Below are positions 18,501 to 27,402 of a DNA stretch of 63,951 nt, piece after piece. Each line of letters starts with the position of its first letter. Position 1 is the first letter of the stretch. The DNA is taken from positions 1 to 63,951 of the forward strand of contig DAJO01000009.1 in the NCBI GenBank assembly GCA_002498985.1, given 5' to 3'. The position numbers and the translations under genes were made by a program. The DNA is from Euryarchaeota archaeon UBA257 (GTDB taxonomy: Archaea; Thermoplasmatota; Poseidoniia; Poseidoniales; Thalassarchaeaceae). A model generated the notes under the pieces. It saw only the letters and a program-made list of their open reading frames with translations, searched no databases and had not been told where the DNA came from.

Positions 18501-20215
18501 ATTCTTCTTCTAAGATTTTCCATAATTTCATCGGTTTTCCCTAATGAAGAAAGTGTAGAATCTATATCACCCTCTTCTAATAACTTCTTAGATTCAGAAA
18601 GTTTACTCTCCGCATTCATACGCATAGAGTCATTGACCTTGATATTGGAAGAATCAAGTTTTTTCCTTAGTTCAATCCACTCACTTTCTACAAATGAATA
18701 TAATTCCAGAGCTTCTGACCTTGATTTTTCATATTGTTGAAGATTTTTTGTGAGTGATTCTAGAAGGTCAGATGCTTCAACCCATTGTTCTGAGTTCACT
18801 TTAGTTTCAATATCTTCCAATTGATTTCTCCATTGATCACCGGATTTACCAGAAGGAAAAACTGCAGTTAGTTTTTTTCTCTGCCTAAGACCTCGTTGTA
18901 CATTTTGCATTGATTCAGACATCTTATTGATGTCTCGGAGAATACTTGTTGCTAATCCCTTGGCAAGAGAAGAATTACCCGATTCTAATGCAACCTTTGA
19001 CTCTACTAGCCTTTCTTTGGTACTTACTGAGAAGCTACCTTCAACCTCTTGAATTGCTTTTTCAGCTTCAATAATTGCTTCTTTAGCCTCTGTAGTCGTG
19101 GATTCCAAACTTTCAAGATGGCCCGGAACTGAGGAGGCTATTTTTATTGCTTCTACTGGATTTTCTGATCCTAGTGCCTCCTTAGCAGAATCAATTATAT
19201 TATTTATTGAGTCTAATGTGATACCCTTTACATAAGAAATTAATTCTTCTGCGCTTGCTATTTCGTCCATCGCATTTTGCCAATGTTGGATTATTATCTC
19301 TGATCTCTTTTTTGAAAGTCGGAAAAGAATTTCTGCTTCTCTTAATGAACCGAAATCGGATTCTTTTTGTCCAGATTCAAATGCTTTCCTTGGACCATGA
19401 ACTCCGGGAGCGATTGATTCTGCTTTCTTCATGAAAAGATGTGTTTCTTGTTTAATATCATCTAGATCATTGGCCAAAGCTTTGACTCTTTCAATTTCTT
19501 CTTCAGCGAGCAAAATTACTGTGAGACCCTTTTCGGGTTCATTCCAACAATCTTCTCTTGCTTTCTTCAATATCGATGAGGCTTGCTCAAGAGAAATTCC
19601 TTGGCTTCGCAGTAATAGGACTTGTTCCTCAACTAAATCGAGTTTCTTGATAAAATCTTTTCTAGATTTATGATTTTCATCCTTAGATAGCAAATCGGGA
19701 ATCATGGTGATTAGAATACATGTAAAAACGACCATATAAATTTGTATTTCTGATGAAATAGAATACATAACTGATGCTGAGAATGCAAGACCAAGAATGC
19801 TCGTTAACCCTCTCCATCTTCTAGATGAATGAGTGATTGAGAGGTTTTTCTTGGCAACAAACCATAGGAAAACAGCCATTAAGAAATATATGGAACCAGA
19901 AATTAAGACATCATTAAATTTAAGATTAGAGATAGACAATGCTAACAAAGTAGGATAACAAATATTAGCAATAACGCCTATCCTAGATTTCTGAATTAAT
20001 CCATAGTCAATCAAATCTATTACAACTAATGATGAAATAAATATTAACGATATTGGACCTAATCGAGATAAAAGTTCAGGAGAACCAAATAAACCTGAAA
20101 ATAACCACCATGATGCAGAAAATATCAGTAAAAAAGTAACTGATAATGCGATTCTTTCAACTCGTACTCTATGCTCACGAATCACACGATCAGGGTAGTC
20201 GGGTAGTAGAATCAC
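18497..20215 (-). CDS. Membrane protein with long cytoplasmic coiled coil
   Basis: Not recognised. The 572-residue product has about five or six membrane segments in residues 20-175, then roughly 390 residues of continuous charged helix (heptad-like, rich in E, K, S, L). Repeated short units such as AKEALGSENPVEAIKIASS and KVALESGNSSLAKGLA have a helical-hairpin look. GTG at 20215 is the only start that keeps the hydrophobic N-terminal part. It could be a membrane-tethered scaffold or a structural or division-related factor; nothing in the sequence decides. It faces trhO tail to tail and lies downstream of a secreted protein gene on the same strand. Confidence 0.8.
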   Translation of the reverse strand: MILLPDYPDRVIREHRVRVERIALSVTFLLIFSASWWLFSGLFGSPELLSRLGPISLIFISSLVVIDLIDYGLIQKSRIGVIANICYPTLLALSISNLKFNDVLISGSIYFLMAVFLWFVAKKNLSITHSSRRWRGLTSILGLAFSASVMYSISSEIQIYMVVFTCILITMIPDLLSKDENHKSRKDFIKKLDLVEEQVLLLRSQGISLEQASSILKKAREDCWNEPEKGLTVILLAEEEIERVKALANDLDDIKQETHLFMKKAESIAPGVHGPRKAFESGQKESDFGSLREAEILFRLSKKRSEIIIQHWQNAMDEIASAEELISYVKGITLDSINNIIDSAKEALGSENPVEAIKIASSVPGHLESLESTTTEAKEAIIEAEKAIQEVEGSFSVSTKERLVESKVALESGNSSLAKGLATSILRDINKMSESMQNVQRGLRQRKKLTAVFPSGKSGDQWRNQLEDIETKVNSEQWVEASDLLESLTKNLQQYEKSRSEALELYSFVESEWIELRKKLDSSNIKVNDSMRMNAESKLSESKKLLEEGDIDSTLSSLGKTDEIMENLRRRI

Positions 20216-20267
20216 AGTATTTCACCATATGGCATGGCTCATGAGTTCTGCGGATAATTGCCTCAGA

Positions 20268-22373
20268 TTATGGCCTTTGAGAATCTATCCCCCAGAGGCG
20301 ATTCACGGTAAAAACAAATACAGATAATAAGGTAAAAACCAGTATAACTGTTTGTAGGGGCTTCTGCCAGTATGGTTCAATTGAAACTTCAGAGTTAACA
20401 ATTATTTGACCACCATCATCTGTATCTTCAATTTGCCACTTGAAGTATGTACTAACTTGAGTTGAACTGCTTAACTCAAGATTCAATTCCACATCAAAGT
20501 ATCCTGGACCATTAGAATTAGCGGCAGGAACTGTAACAAATGGCCCACATTGACTGTCTACGCAAAACTGCCCAGAACCTGATGATGCTCTATTATTTTG
20601 CATAGATGCAGAGAATAAGACCGTGTTTCCCTCTACTAATTTACCCTTAATTTCAGTAGAAATTAATTCGATATCTATGCCAAAATTTGGAGAAATTGCT
20701 AAACCGAAAGCAAGATTTTGATGATTCGAAGAAGAATCATATGCATCAATACTAAAAATATGAGTTCCAGAAGTAAATGGTCCGAGAATCATTTTATCTA
20801 TTTCATTCATACTAACATTATTGACAATCTGCTCGTCATCAATTGATAGCGACCAAAAAGTTTCATTTATGGAATCTAAATCATCAAAAGATTGTTGCAA
20901 AGAAATTGTAATTAAATCACCATCTCTAGCGAGATTACTAGATGAAATCGATTGATTATTAATTATTAAATCGGGGATAATTGTTGGCCCTGTACCATCC
21001 AATACAATTACGTCCCACTCGCTAAAAATAGTGTTTCCAGCATTATCAGAAACTGTTAGATTAACTGACCATGATGTAGGTGATTTAGCTTTATGACGTT
21101 CAGATAGATTGAGATGAAGACCATTTGAATCGCTATTCTGATAAAATACATCCGAGAAAATAAGTTTGTCATCGTTTCTATGGACATAATTAGGAGTCTT
21201 ATTTGAGATGATTTTAATATTCACAGGCAATTCAGAATTAGGATCATTTGCTGAAATATTAAATGAAATACTTGTATCTGATTTCACGGTAATTGATTGA
21301 TTGTTATCTAAAATTATCCTTTCATTTTCTTCGTTAATATAAGAAATTACGGATTCCCAAACTGGAAATATAGAATCAATTACTACATTATCATACCACG
21401 TACTTGTGACATTAAACCAATCTTTACAATGCATTACTATACTAGCAACATCTCCTTCTTCAAAACCATAGTCCTGTGAAATAAAACTTATTTCGTCACC
21501 AAAATGTGTCAACACAATAGTTCCATTATTGGATAATGTCCACCATTGTTGATTATTATCTAGGCTGCTATCTTCACAATCACCATAGTATACAGTATTA
21601 GAATTTAGAGTAATCATTGCACCAGTTGAAGTTCTGTAACCTAAAGCGTTAGGCATTTGATTATTTGAAATTGTTACTCGGATATTGCTGGCCACATTTG
21701 CTTCGGAACGATTCACGATAAACTCACCTGGTTTTCCCGAAAATATTTCTCCCATAGCACTATACTTGTATTCCCAATCATTTGGGAGAAAGACCATTAA
21801 AGGAACTTCTTCAATAAATGCGCCTAATCTTGGAAAGTCAATAATTCTGGTAATACGACTATCTGTTTGGCCAATCAAATCGGTTGATTCTTCCCAACCC
21901 CATGATGTATTTTCTAAATCTATTGGGCCCACTATCACTTTAGATGTTATCAAATTAATACCTTGATTAGAATATAGAGGGTTATAATCGAAAATACAGC
22001 AACCACCATTTTCAGAATTAGTCCAGTTCCTTTCAATACGAAATAATTGATCAAATAAGTCTGATTCGTTAGAATCGACAAAACCGTCTGAATTTCCTAA
22101 ATGAATATCAATTTGAGCCCTTAAACCTAATTCTGAGTTCTGTAGAAGATCAGATCCAATCTGATCAGAGAGATTTATAGAAGACTCCCAAGATGCATTG
22201 AATTGTGAATTAACTTTTATATCGTCTTCTATTACCAACTTAGAATACCCGGTTATTGAAGAATAGAATATTTCATCATCAATATTTCGATCATTTGTGG
22301 CGCTAACAGAAACATTGCCTAAACTGAAAATAATTAAGAAAAAAAGTAGAAATGGCAGTACATTTTTGTTCAT
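20268..22373 (-). CDS. Secreted, membrane-anchored surface protein
   Basis: Not recognised as a named family. About 701 residues: a lysine-containing hydrophobic signal peptide (MNKNVLPFLLFFLIIFSLG, ending near VSA), a long acidic beta-rich ectodomain with many N-x-S/T sequons, and one membrane segment near the C-terminus (LVFTLLSVFVFTVNRLW). The ATG at 22373 is preferred over one 17 codons upstream because the longer version would overlap the sugar kinase gene and bury the signal peptide. Two or more Ig-like modules are suggested around residues 330-560. It follows the GHMP kinase gene by four bases and may be co-transcribed with it, which hints at glycosylated surface structures. Confidence 0.8.
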   Translation of the reverse strand: MNKNVLPFLLFFLIIFSLGNVSVSATNDRNIDDEIFYSSITGYSKLVIEDDIKVNSQFNASWESSINLSDQIGSDLLQNSELGLRAQIDIHLGNSDGFVDSNESDLFDQLFRIERNWTNSENGGCCIFDYNPLYSNQGINLITSKVIVGPIDLENTSWGWEESTDLIGQTDSRITRIIDFPRLGAFIEEVPLMVFLPNDWEYKYSAMGEIFSGKPGEFIVNRSEANVASNIRVTISNNQMPNALGYRTSTGAMITLNSNTVYYGDCEDSSLDNNQQWWTLSNNGTIVLTHFGDEISFISQDYGFEEGDVASIVMHCKDWFNVTSTWYDNVVIDSIFPVWESVISYINEENERIILDNNQSITVKSDTSISFNISANDPNSELPVNIKIISNKTPNYVHRNDDKLIFSDVFYQNSDSNGLHLNLSERHKAKSPTSWSVNLTVSDNAGNTIFSEWDVIVLDGTGPTIIPDLIINNQSISSSNLARDGDLITISLQQSFDDLDSINETFWSLSIDDEQIVNNVSMNEIDKMILGPFTSGTHIFSIDAYDSSSNHQNLAFGLAISPNFGIDIELISTEIKGKLVEGNTVLFSASMQNNRASSGSGQFCVDSQCGPFVTVPAANSNGPGYFDVELNLELSSSTQVSTYFKWQIEDTDDGGQIIVNSEVSIEPYWQKPLQTVILVFTLLSVFVFTVNRLWGIDSQRP

Positions 22374-22377
22374 TATT

Positions 22378-23367
22378 TCACACTCTTGAATCATTAAAAA
22401 TAATTGATGAACCGTTATAATCAATATTCAAAGGAAAAAATCTATGTTCAGAAGAGAACTCAGATTGTAGTTTTTCACGAATCTCAGAATCACCATGGAC
22501 AAGGAAAAAACCTCCTCCACCTGCACCTAATAATTTAGCACCATTAGCACCATTAGACATGATACGGCTATACATTTCATCAAGGAAATGGTTACTGACA
22601 TTCGGAGAGATTCCTTTTTTCATCAACCATGCTTCATTAAGAAGGCGTCCAAGATTTGAGAAATTACCTGATGAAAGATATTCTCTAGCTTCGTCTGCCT
22701 GTTCTCTAATTCGAATAAGATTTTCAATAGCTGATTTACCCTCTTCTTCAGAATTTGACAAAACAGCAGAGGCTGAGCGGTTCTGTCCCGTAAAGATAAG
22801 AGTGAACTCTTCGGATAATCTTGATTTTAATTGGTCGGAAATATTAATTGGATCTACAATTACATTACCGTCTGAACAGAATTTAATTGAATTTATTCCA
22901 CCAAAGGATGCGGCATATTGATCTTGTCTACCTATAGGTTGGCCAAGAATTTTAATCTCAATTTCACAAGCCTCAGATGCTAATTGAGATGCAGGAACAT
23001 CCCTACCTGCGAAACAATGTAATGCATTAAGTAGACCTACTGTAACTGCCGAAGACGAACCTAAACCAGTTCCTCTAGATGGAATATCTGCTATTGTAGT
23101 AATTTCTACGCCTGAAGTAACACCGGTCATTCTCATTGATTCTCGCACTAGTTCATGTTCAAGATCTTCGAAATCATCCACAATTTCTAACTTTGAGTAA
23201 GATAGTCTAATTCTTTCATCAAAACGCCTGTTCACTGTTACGTGAATGTATCTATCAATAGCTATAGATGTGACCATTCCACCATTTTCAGAAGAAAGAG
23301 AGAACCAATCTACGTCAGTTCCACCACCGCAAAATGAGACTCGAACAGGTGTCCGACTGATTATCAT
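22378..23367 (-). CDS. GHMP-family sugar kinase (heptose-7-P kinase-like)
   Basis: A 329-residue GHMP kinase. MIISRTPVRVSFCGGGTD at the start, GTGLGSSSAVTVGLLNA near residue 100 (ATP-binding loop), GQPIGRQDQYAASFGG near 148, and KLLGAGGGGFFL near the C-terminus match kinases of the D-glycero-D-manno-heptose-7-phosphate and L-fucose type. It likely phosphorylates the anomeric carbon of a sugar destined for a nucleotide-activated donor used in surface glycans or protein glycosylation. The substrate cannot be deduced. The ATG at 23367 begins the conserved motif; an upstream ATG at 23388 is less likely. The next gene on the strand encodes a surface protein. Confidence 0.85.
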   Translation of the reverse strand: MIISRTPVRVSFCGGGTDVDWFSLSSENGGMVTSIAIDRYIHVTVNRRFDERIRLSYSKLEIVDDFEDLEHELVRESMRMTGVTSGVEITTIADIPSRGTGLGSSSAVTVGLLNALHCFAGRDVPASQLASEACEIEIKILGQPIGRQDQYAASFGGINSIKFCSDGNVIVDPINISDQLKSRLSEEFTLIFTGQNRSASAVLSNSEEEGKSAIENLIRIREQADEAREYLSSGNFSNLGRLLNEAWLMKKGISPNVSNHFLDEMYSRIMSNGANGAKLLGAGGGGFFLVHGDSEIREKLQSEFSSEHRFFPLNIDYNGSSIIFNDSRV

Positions 23368-23477
23368 CAGGATGAGGGGGTAATTCATTACTCATCAAGA
23401 CAGCGGAATACGGTCATCAAAGGTTATGCTTAGAGGGCAATGCATATGACCGACTTCTAACGCGATTAGATAGGGGA

Positions 23478-24416
23478 ATGAGTATGGGCGACCTTATTAC
23501 GATGGACGATCTAACAAATGAAGAGATATTGCAAGTCCTTGATAATGCAAGAAGTTTATTGCCAGTCGCCAAAGGAGATGTGTACTTACCTTTACTCCAA
23601 GGTAAGGTTTTAGGGAATCTTTTCTTTGAGAATTCAACACGCACTCGTATGTCATTTGAAACTGCAATGAAGAGATTAGGAGGAGAAGTCCTGAATCTAA
23701 GCTCTATTGGTTCTTCTGTGGCTAAAGGTGAAACCTTGTATGATACCATGCAGATGGTAGATGGATATGCAGATATTGCCGTCATCAGGCATCCGAATCA
23801 AGGAGCTGCGCAATATAGCGCGGATGCAGTGGAAATACCAATCCTGAATGGAGGAGATGGCGCCGGAAATCATCCAACACAAACAATGCTAGATTTATTT
23901 ACAATCCGTGAAGCACACGGCAGTCTTGAGGGTCTGAATGTGATGATGGTAGGAGATCTTAGATATGGAAGAACAACGCATAGTTTATCTCATGCATTAG
24001 TGAGATTTGGAGCTAAAATAACACTTGTTTCCCCAGAATCACTGAGGATGCCTGATGAAATTGTTTCAGATTTAATAAGTCATGGTGGAGAAATAAATGA
24101 AACAGAAGAAATGTCATTATCTATTGATTCTGCTGATGTAATATATATGACGAGAATACAGAAAGAAAGATTTCCTGACGAAGATGAATACATCCAAGTA
24201 GCAGGAATTTATAAATTAACTGAAGATGATTTATCGGGAGCAAAGGCTGGAATGATAGTCATGCATCCACTACCGAGAGTAAATGAATTAGATGCCAGTG
24301 TTGACTCAACAAAACATGCAAGATATTTCCAACAGGCGTTCAATGGTGTCCCTACTAGAATGGCTTTATTGTGCAGAAGCCTAGGAGTAAAAATTCCAAA
24401 GAAGGTGAATAAATGA
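23478..24416 (+). CDS. pyrB: Aspartate carbamoyltransferase catalytic subunit
   Basis: Condenses carbamoyl phosphate with aspartate to carbamoyl-aspartate in pyrimidine synthesis. The 312-residue product has the carbamoyl-phosphate signature FENSTRTRMSFE near residue 52, GDGAGNHPTQ near 130, and VMHPLPRVNEL near 262. It overlaps pyrI by four bases (ATGA), the usual coupled arrangement. It is divergent from the sugar kinase gene. Confidence 0.98.
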   Translation: MSMGDLITMDDLTNEEILQVLDNARSLLPVAKGDVYLPLLQGKVLGNLFFENSTRTRMSFETAMKRLGGEVLNLSSIGSSVAKGETLYDTMQMVDGYADIAVIRHPNQGAAQYSADAVEIPILNGGDGAGNHPTQTMLDLFTIREAHGSLEGLNVMMVGDLRYGRTTHSLSHALVRFGAKITLVSPESLRMPDEIVSDLISHGGEINETEEMSLSIDSADVIYMTRIQKERFPDEDEYIQVAGIYKLTEDDLSGAKAGMIVMHPLPRVNELDASVDSTKHARYFQQAFNGVPTRMALLCRSLGVKIPKKVNK

Positions 24417-24880
24417 GTGAAATGAGGCGCGTTACTGCAATTTGTAATGGTACAGCAATAGATCACATCCCATCAGGGCATGCATTACAAGTGCTGAAGA
24501 TGTTGAGATTAGATGTCGGAAGATCTAACCCAATTTCCATGGTAATGAACGTACCTAGTGGGAAAATGGGAAGAAAAGATGTTTTGAAAATTGAAGACCG
24601 AGAGTTAAATCAAGAAGAATTAGACCGCTTGGCTCTGATCGCTCCTAAAGCATCTGTTGCAATTATTCGAAATTACCATGTAGCAGAAAAAAGAACTATT
24701 GAATTAGGCACAGAATTGATAAATATCGTAAGATGCTCTTTTTCAAATTGTATTACACAAAATCCCCGCGAACCTTTACCACATAAACTAAAAATTATTT
24801 CAGCAGAACCTATGAAGATAAGATGCTTTTATTGTGGAAAGAATCAAAATATTGATGAAATTGTAGATTATATAATTTAA
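24413..24880 (+). CDS. pyrI: Aspartate carbamoyltransferase regulatory subunit
   Basis: A 155-residue regulatory chain that binds nucleotide effectors and joins catalytic trimers. The N-terminal allosteric domain includes NGTAIDHIPSGHAL. The C-terminal zinc domain has the four cysteines in the pattern C-x4-C...C-x2-C (CSFSNCI and CFYCGK). Its start overlaps the pyrB stop. The presence of PyrI means the pyrimidine pathway is probably under nucleotide feedback here. It overlaps the convergent ncsA stop by four bases. Confidence 0.97.
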   Translation: MSEMRRVTAICNGTAIDHIPSGHALQVLKMLRLDVGRSNPISMVMNVPSGKMGRKDVLKIEDRELNQEELDRLALIAPKASVAIIRNYHVAEKRTIELGTELINIVRCSFSNCITQNPREPLPHKLKIISAEPMKIRCFYCGKNQNIDEIVDYII

Positions 24881-25872
24881 TTTTCTTCCAACCATCGTTT
24901 CATTGTACAAGCCTGACATATTTCTCTACTAGTAATTTCGCCACATTTCTTACAATTCTTTATTTCTGATTTAACAGGATTAACTTCTTTGTATAATTTA
25001 CGAATTTGATCTAATGAATGTAATAATCCATGCCTTGAACCTGGCGTCATTGTTTCCATATCGGCAATAATTCTACGACTTAATTGCCTCATTGCACCTG
25101 GTGCATGTGGGCAATCTCCATGGTGAATAGGTAATTTAGAAAAAATAGCATGGGCATGAATTTCTTGTTCTGGAATCCAACGTAAAGGAACTACTCTAGG
25201 GGCAAGTCCTTCAATTGGGTCATCAGTATGAGGGGCTAATCTTACTGACCTCTCAATATTTCCTTTCTGAAAATTCATTACTATTGATTGAGCCATATCG
25301 TCTAGATTATGCCCTAAAGCCATAATATCTGCTCCAACTTTCTCTGCTAAAGCATTAATTCCTTGTCTTCTAAAAACACCACAATAAGAACATGGCATCA
25401 TACCCTTAGCATCAGGATTGTTTTCTCCAATTGTGTCCATCTTCTTTACCACATTATCCATTCTATCATAGCCAATTTCCTCATAAGATAATGTTTCAAA
25501 TTTGATATCCAGAGATTTGGCAAGTTCTCTTGCCAATTCAAGTGATGGAGAGCGATACCCATCTATTCCTTCATCGATACAGCCAGAGATAATTTCTACA
25601 TCTCTTCTTTGACCTATAATATCAACAAGCATACTGAGTAACACTGCTGAGTCTTTACCACCTGAAATCGCTACAAAGATTTTGAAAGGTGTACCGTCTG
25701 CATGTCGAGCATCTTTAGGTAAATCTATTTGTAAGCGTATTTCTTTAGCCACTCGTTTCCTTATTGACAATGCTAGATGTTTGCCACACAAATGTTGACC
25801 ACTATACTCTTGAAAAAGAATGGACGGTTCTCTACATTGACTACAAGATTGTATTGAGAGCCCGCCGTTCAT
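24877..25872 (-). CDS. ncsA: tRNA 2-thiolation protein, NcsA/TtuA/Ctu1 family
   Basis: A 331-residue PP-loop ATPase that activates a tRNA uridine for sulfur transfer (s2U34 in archaea and eukaryotes, s2U54 in thermophiles). N-terminal zinc-finger cysteines (CSQC ... CGKH) precede the ATP motif SGGKDS near residue 70. The core carries PCSYCG near 162 and GDCPHA near 235, the three cysteines that hold an iron-sulfur cluster in TtuA. A C-terminal second zinc site (CKKCG ... CQAC) completes the protein. The gene symbol choice within the family is by archaeal convention. It is convergent with pyrI. Confidence 0.92.
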   Translation of the reverse strand: MNGGLSIQSCSQCREPSILFQEYSGQHLCGKHLALSIRKRVAKEIRLQIDLPKDARHADGTPFKIFVAISGGKDSAVLLSMLVDIIGQRRDVEIISGCIDEGIDGYRSPSLELARELAKSLDIKFETLSYEEIGYDRMDNVVKKMDTIGENNPDAKGMMPCSYCGVFRRQGINALAEKVGADIMALGHNLDDMAQSIVMNFQKGNIERSVRLAPHTDDPIEGLAPRVVPLRWIPEQEIHAHAIFSKLPIHHGDCPHAPGAMRQLSRRIIADMETMTPGSRHGLLHSLDQIRKLYKEVNPVKSEIKNCKKCGEITSREICQACTMKRWLEEN

Positions 25873-25919
25873 GATGTGTCGTCAAGTATTCTGCGCTTGA
25901 ACCCAACGAGTCAAGGATA

Positions 25920-26201
25920 GTGATTAATCGATGGATTGATGACCTAGGTGCTCCTGATAGGGGTATGAATGGGTCACTGCCTTTACCCAATCAAAAAGAA
26001 AATATAGCGAGTAAATTTGGGCCATGGTTACATCGTTTCTTAGTTCTTAGTACGATTATCATGACTATCTTTTTCCAAGAACAGATAATAGAATTATTAG
26101 GATTAGTTGGTATCGGGAATAATTTTATGTTAGTAATTGTTCAATTGATTGTGATTATTATTTTCTGGGGTACTTTCCACAAAATTTTACGACTGAGTTA
26201 A
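25920..26201 (+). CDS. Small membrane protein, unknown
   Basis: A 93-residue protein starting at GTG 25920. The first 35 residues are soluble, then two hydrophobic spans follow (about 38-60 and 66-86) and it ends in a short basic tail. No family recognised. It occupies the space between ncsA (divergent) and a polytopic membrane protein gene (convergent, overlapping by four bases) and shows normal coding character for the window, so it is probably real. Possibly a partner of the neighbouring membrane protein, but it is on the other strand. Confidence 0.6.
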   Translation: MINRWIDDLGAPDRGMNGSLPLPNQKENIASKFGPWLHRFLVLSTIIMTIFFQEQIIELLGLVGIGNNFMLVIVQLIVIIIFWGTFHKILRLS

Positions 26202-27400
26202 TTCCTTATTCTTGAAAGACCTGTTTCGATCACTCCGGTGATTCTTTGCCAAGGGATTACAAATCGTCCCCCTGCAACAACAATCATGAATAATGACGCT
26301 GAAATTACTTTACCATAGGTTAACTGTAATTCCAATGATTCTTTTACTTGGCCTGACCACTGAGAACCTTCCAGGATGCCAACAAATGAAATCAAGAAAT
26401 CATCAAATTCAAGAGCGATTGCAGTAGTTAAACTTACAACAATCATTATGCCGAATAAATGGATTAAATGCCCGTTAATGATGTTATTAAATTGATTGAT
26501 ATACTCTGAATCCTTCTTTGAAGCTTCAGGAAGTACTGAGGTATATTCTAGGTTTGTTATTACTGCTAATCCTGATTCTAAGAATACCAATATTAGTATG
26601 GCCACGGTCAGTAAATCAAATCCTAATGGAGATATTAAACCTCCAAATAATGTTGCTTCACCAATCTGGGCAGATAGAGGTTTCAAACCAACATCTACTG
26701 CTGAAGTTACCCCTTCAAATGTTAACATTGCATGGATGCCAATTATCATCAAAAAATAGCCAGTAGCCCAAGTAATCATTCTTTTCGACAAACCCCAAAT
26801 GCCCATTAAGCCTACAAGAATAGGAGCGAAAACTATTCCAAAGAATACTAATTCAAAGAAAAATTCAAACGGTGCCAGCACTAAATTAATATGATTATAT
26901 TGGTCATCGGCGTTTCCTATTGGTAGGTAGGCACCATTTGAGACCATCCCTATCAACCAAGAAATAAGAAATGGAAGAAGGAACCAAGATGCCATTATTG
27001 CACTAAATATTCTTTTGATAATTAGCTGTAATCTTTCACCACGTGTTTGGACAAATACCCATAATATGGTCAAAATAAAACAGAGGAGTAAAGGCATAGT
27101 AAATGCGTTAAAACCAGTTTCATTAATTCCAGTAATAAAATCAGGAAGAATTGTATTGCCATTGGAATCCATCCATCTCAATCCTCTGGTATGTTCATAT
27201 GCAGGGCACCACCCATCAGTTCCAGAATTTGCGACAAACTTCTCAGAACATTCGCCGTACAATTCACTCATTTTACGCATTAATAATAATAGTGAAATTG
27301 TAGATAGAGTTTGTAATAGTAGCACTTGCCATCTAAAACGTAATTTTGTGATATGGAGAGTTTTTGATTCGGGTACTACATCCATTGCCATTTTATTCAC
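26198..27400 (-). CDS. Polytopic membrane protein downstream of DUF58 gene
   Basis: Not recognised. 400 residues with about seven or eight membrane segments (near 22-42, 98-118, 133-155, 175-205, 210-235, 255-290, 320-345, 372-390). A cysteine-containing outside loop (YGECSEKF...GWCPAYEHTRG) after the first segment could hold a disulfide. It begins three bases after the DUF58 gene and is the last gene of a minus-strand run starting with cdc48. In bacteria DUF58 and DUF4350 genes are often followed by a membrane protein (DUF4129 and others); this one does not obviously match those. Confidence 0.8.
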   Translation of the reverse strand: MNKMAMDVVPESKTLHITKLRFRWQVLLLQTLSTISLLLLMRKMSELYGECSEKFVANSGTDGWCPAYEHTRGLRWMDSNGNTILPDFITGINETGFNAFTMPLLLCFILTILWVFVQTRGERLQLIIKRIFSAIMASWFLLPFLISWLIGMVSNGAYLPIGNADDQYNHINLVLAPFEFFFELVFFGIVFAPILVGLMGIWGLSKRMITWATGYFLMIIGIHAMLTFEGVTSAVDVGLKPLSAQIGEATLFGGLISPLGFDLLTVAILILVFLESGLAVITNLEYTSVLPEASKKDSEYINQFNNIINGHLIHLFGIMIVVSLTTAIALEFDDFLISFVGILEGSQWSGQVKESLELQLTYGKVISASLFMIVVAGGRFVIPWQRITGVIETGLSRIRN

Positions 27401-27402
27401 CC

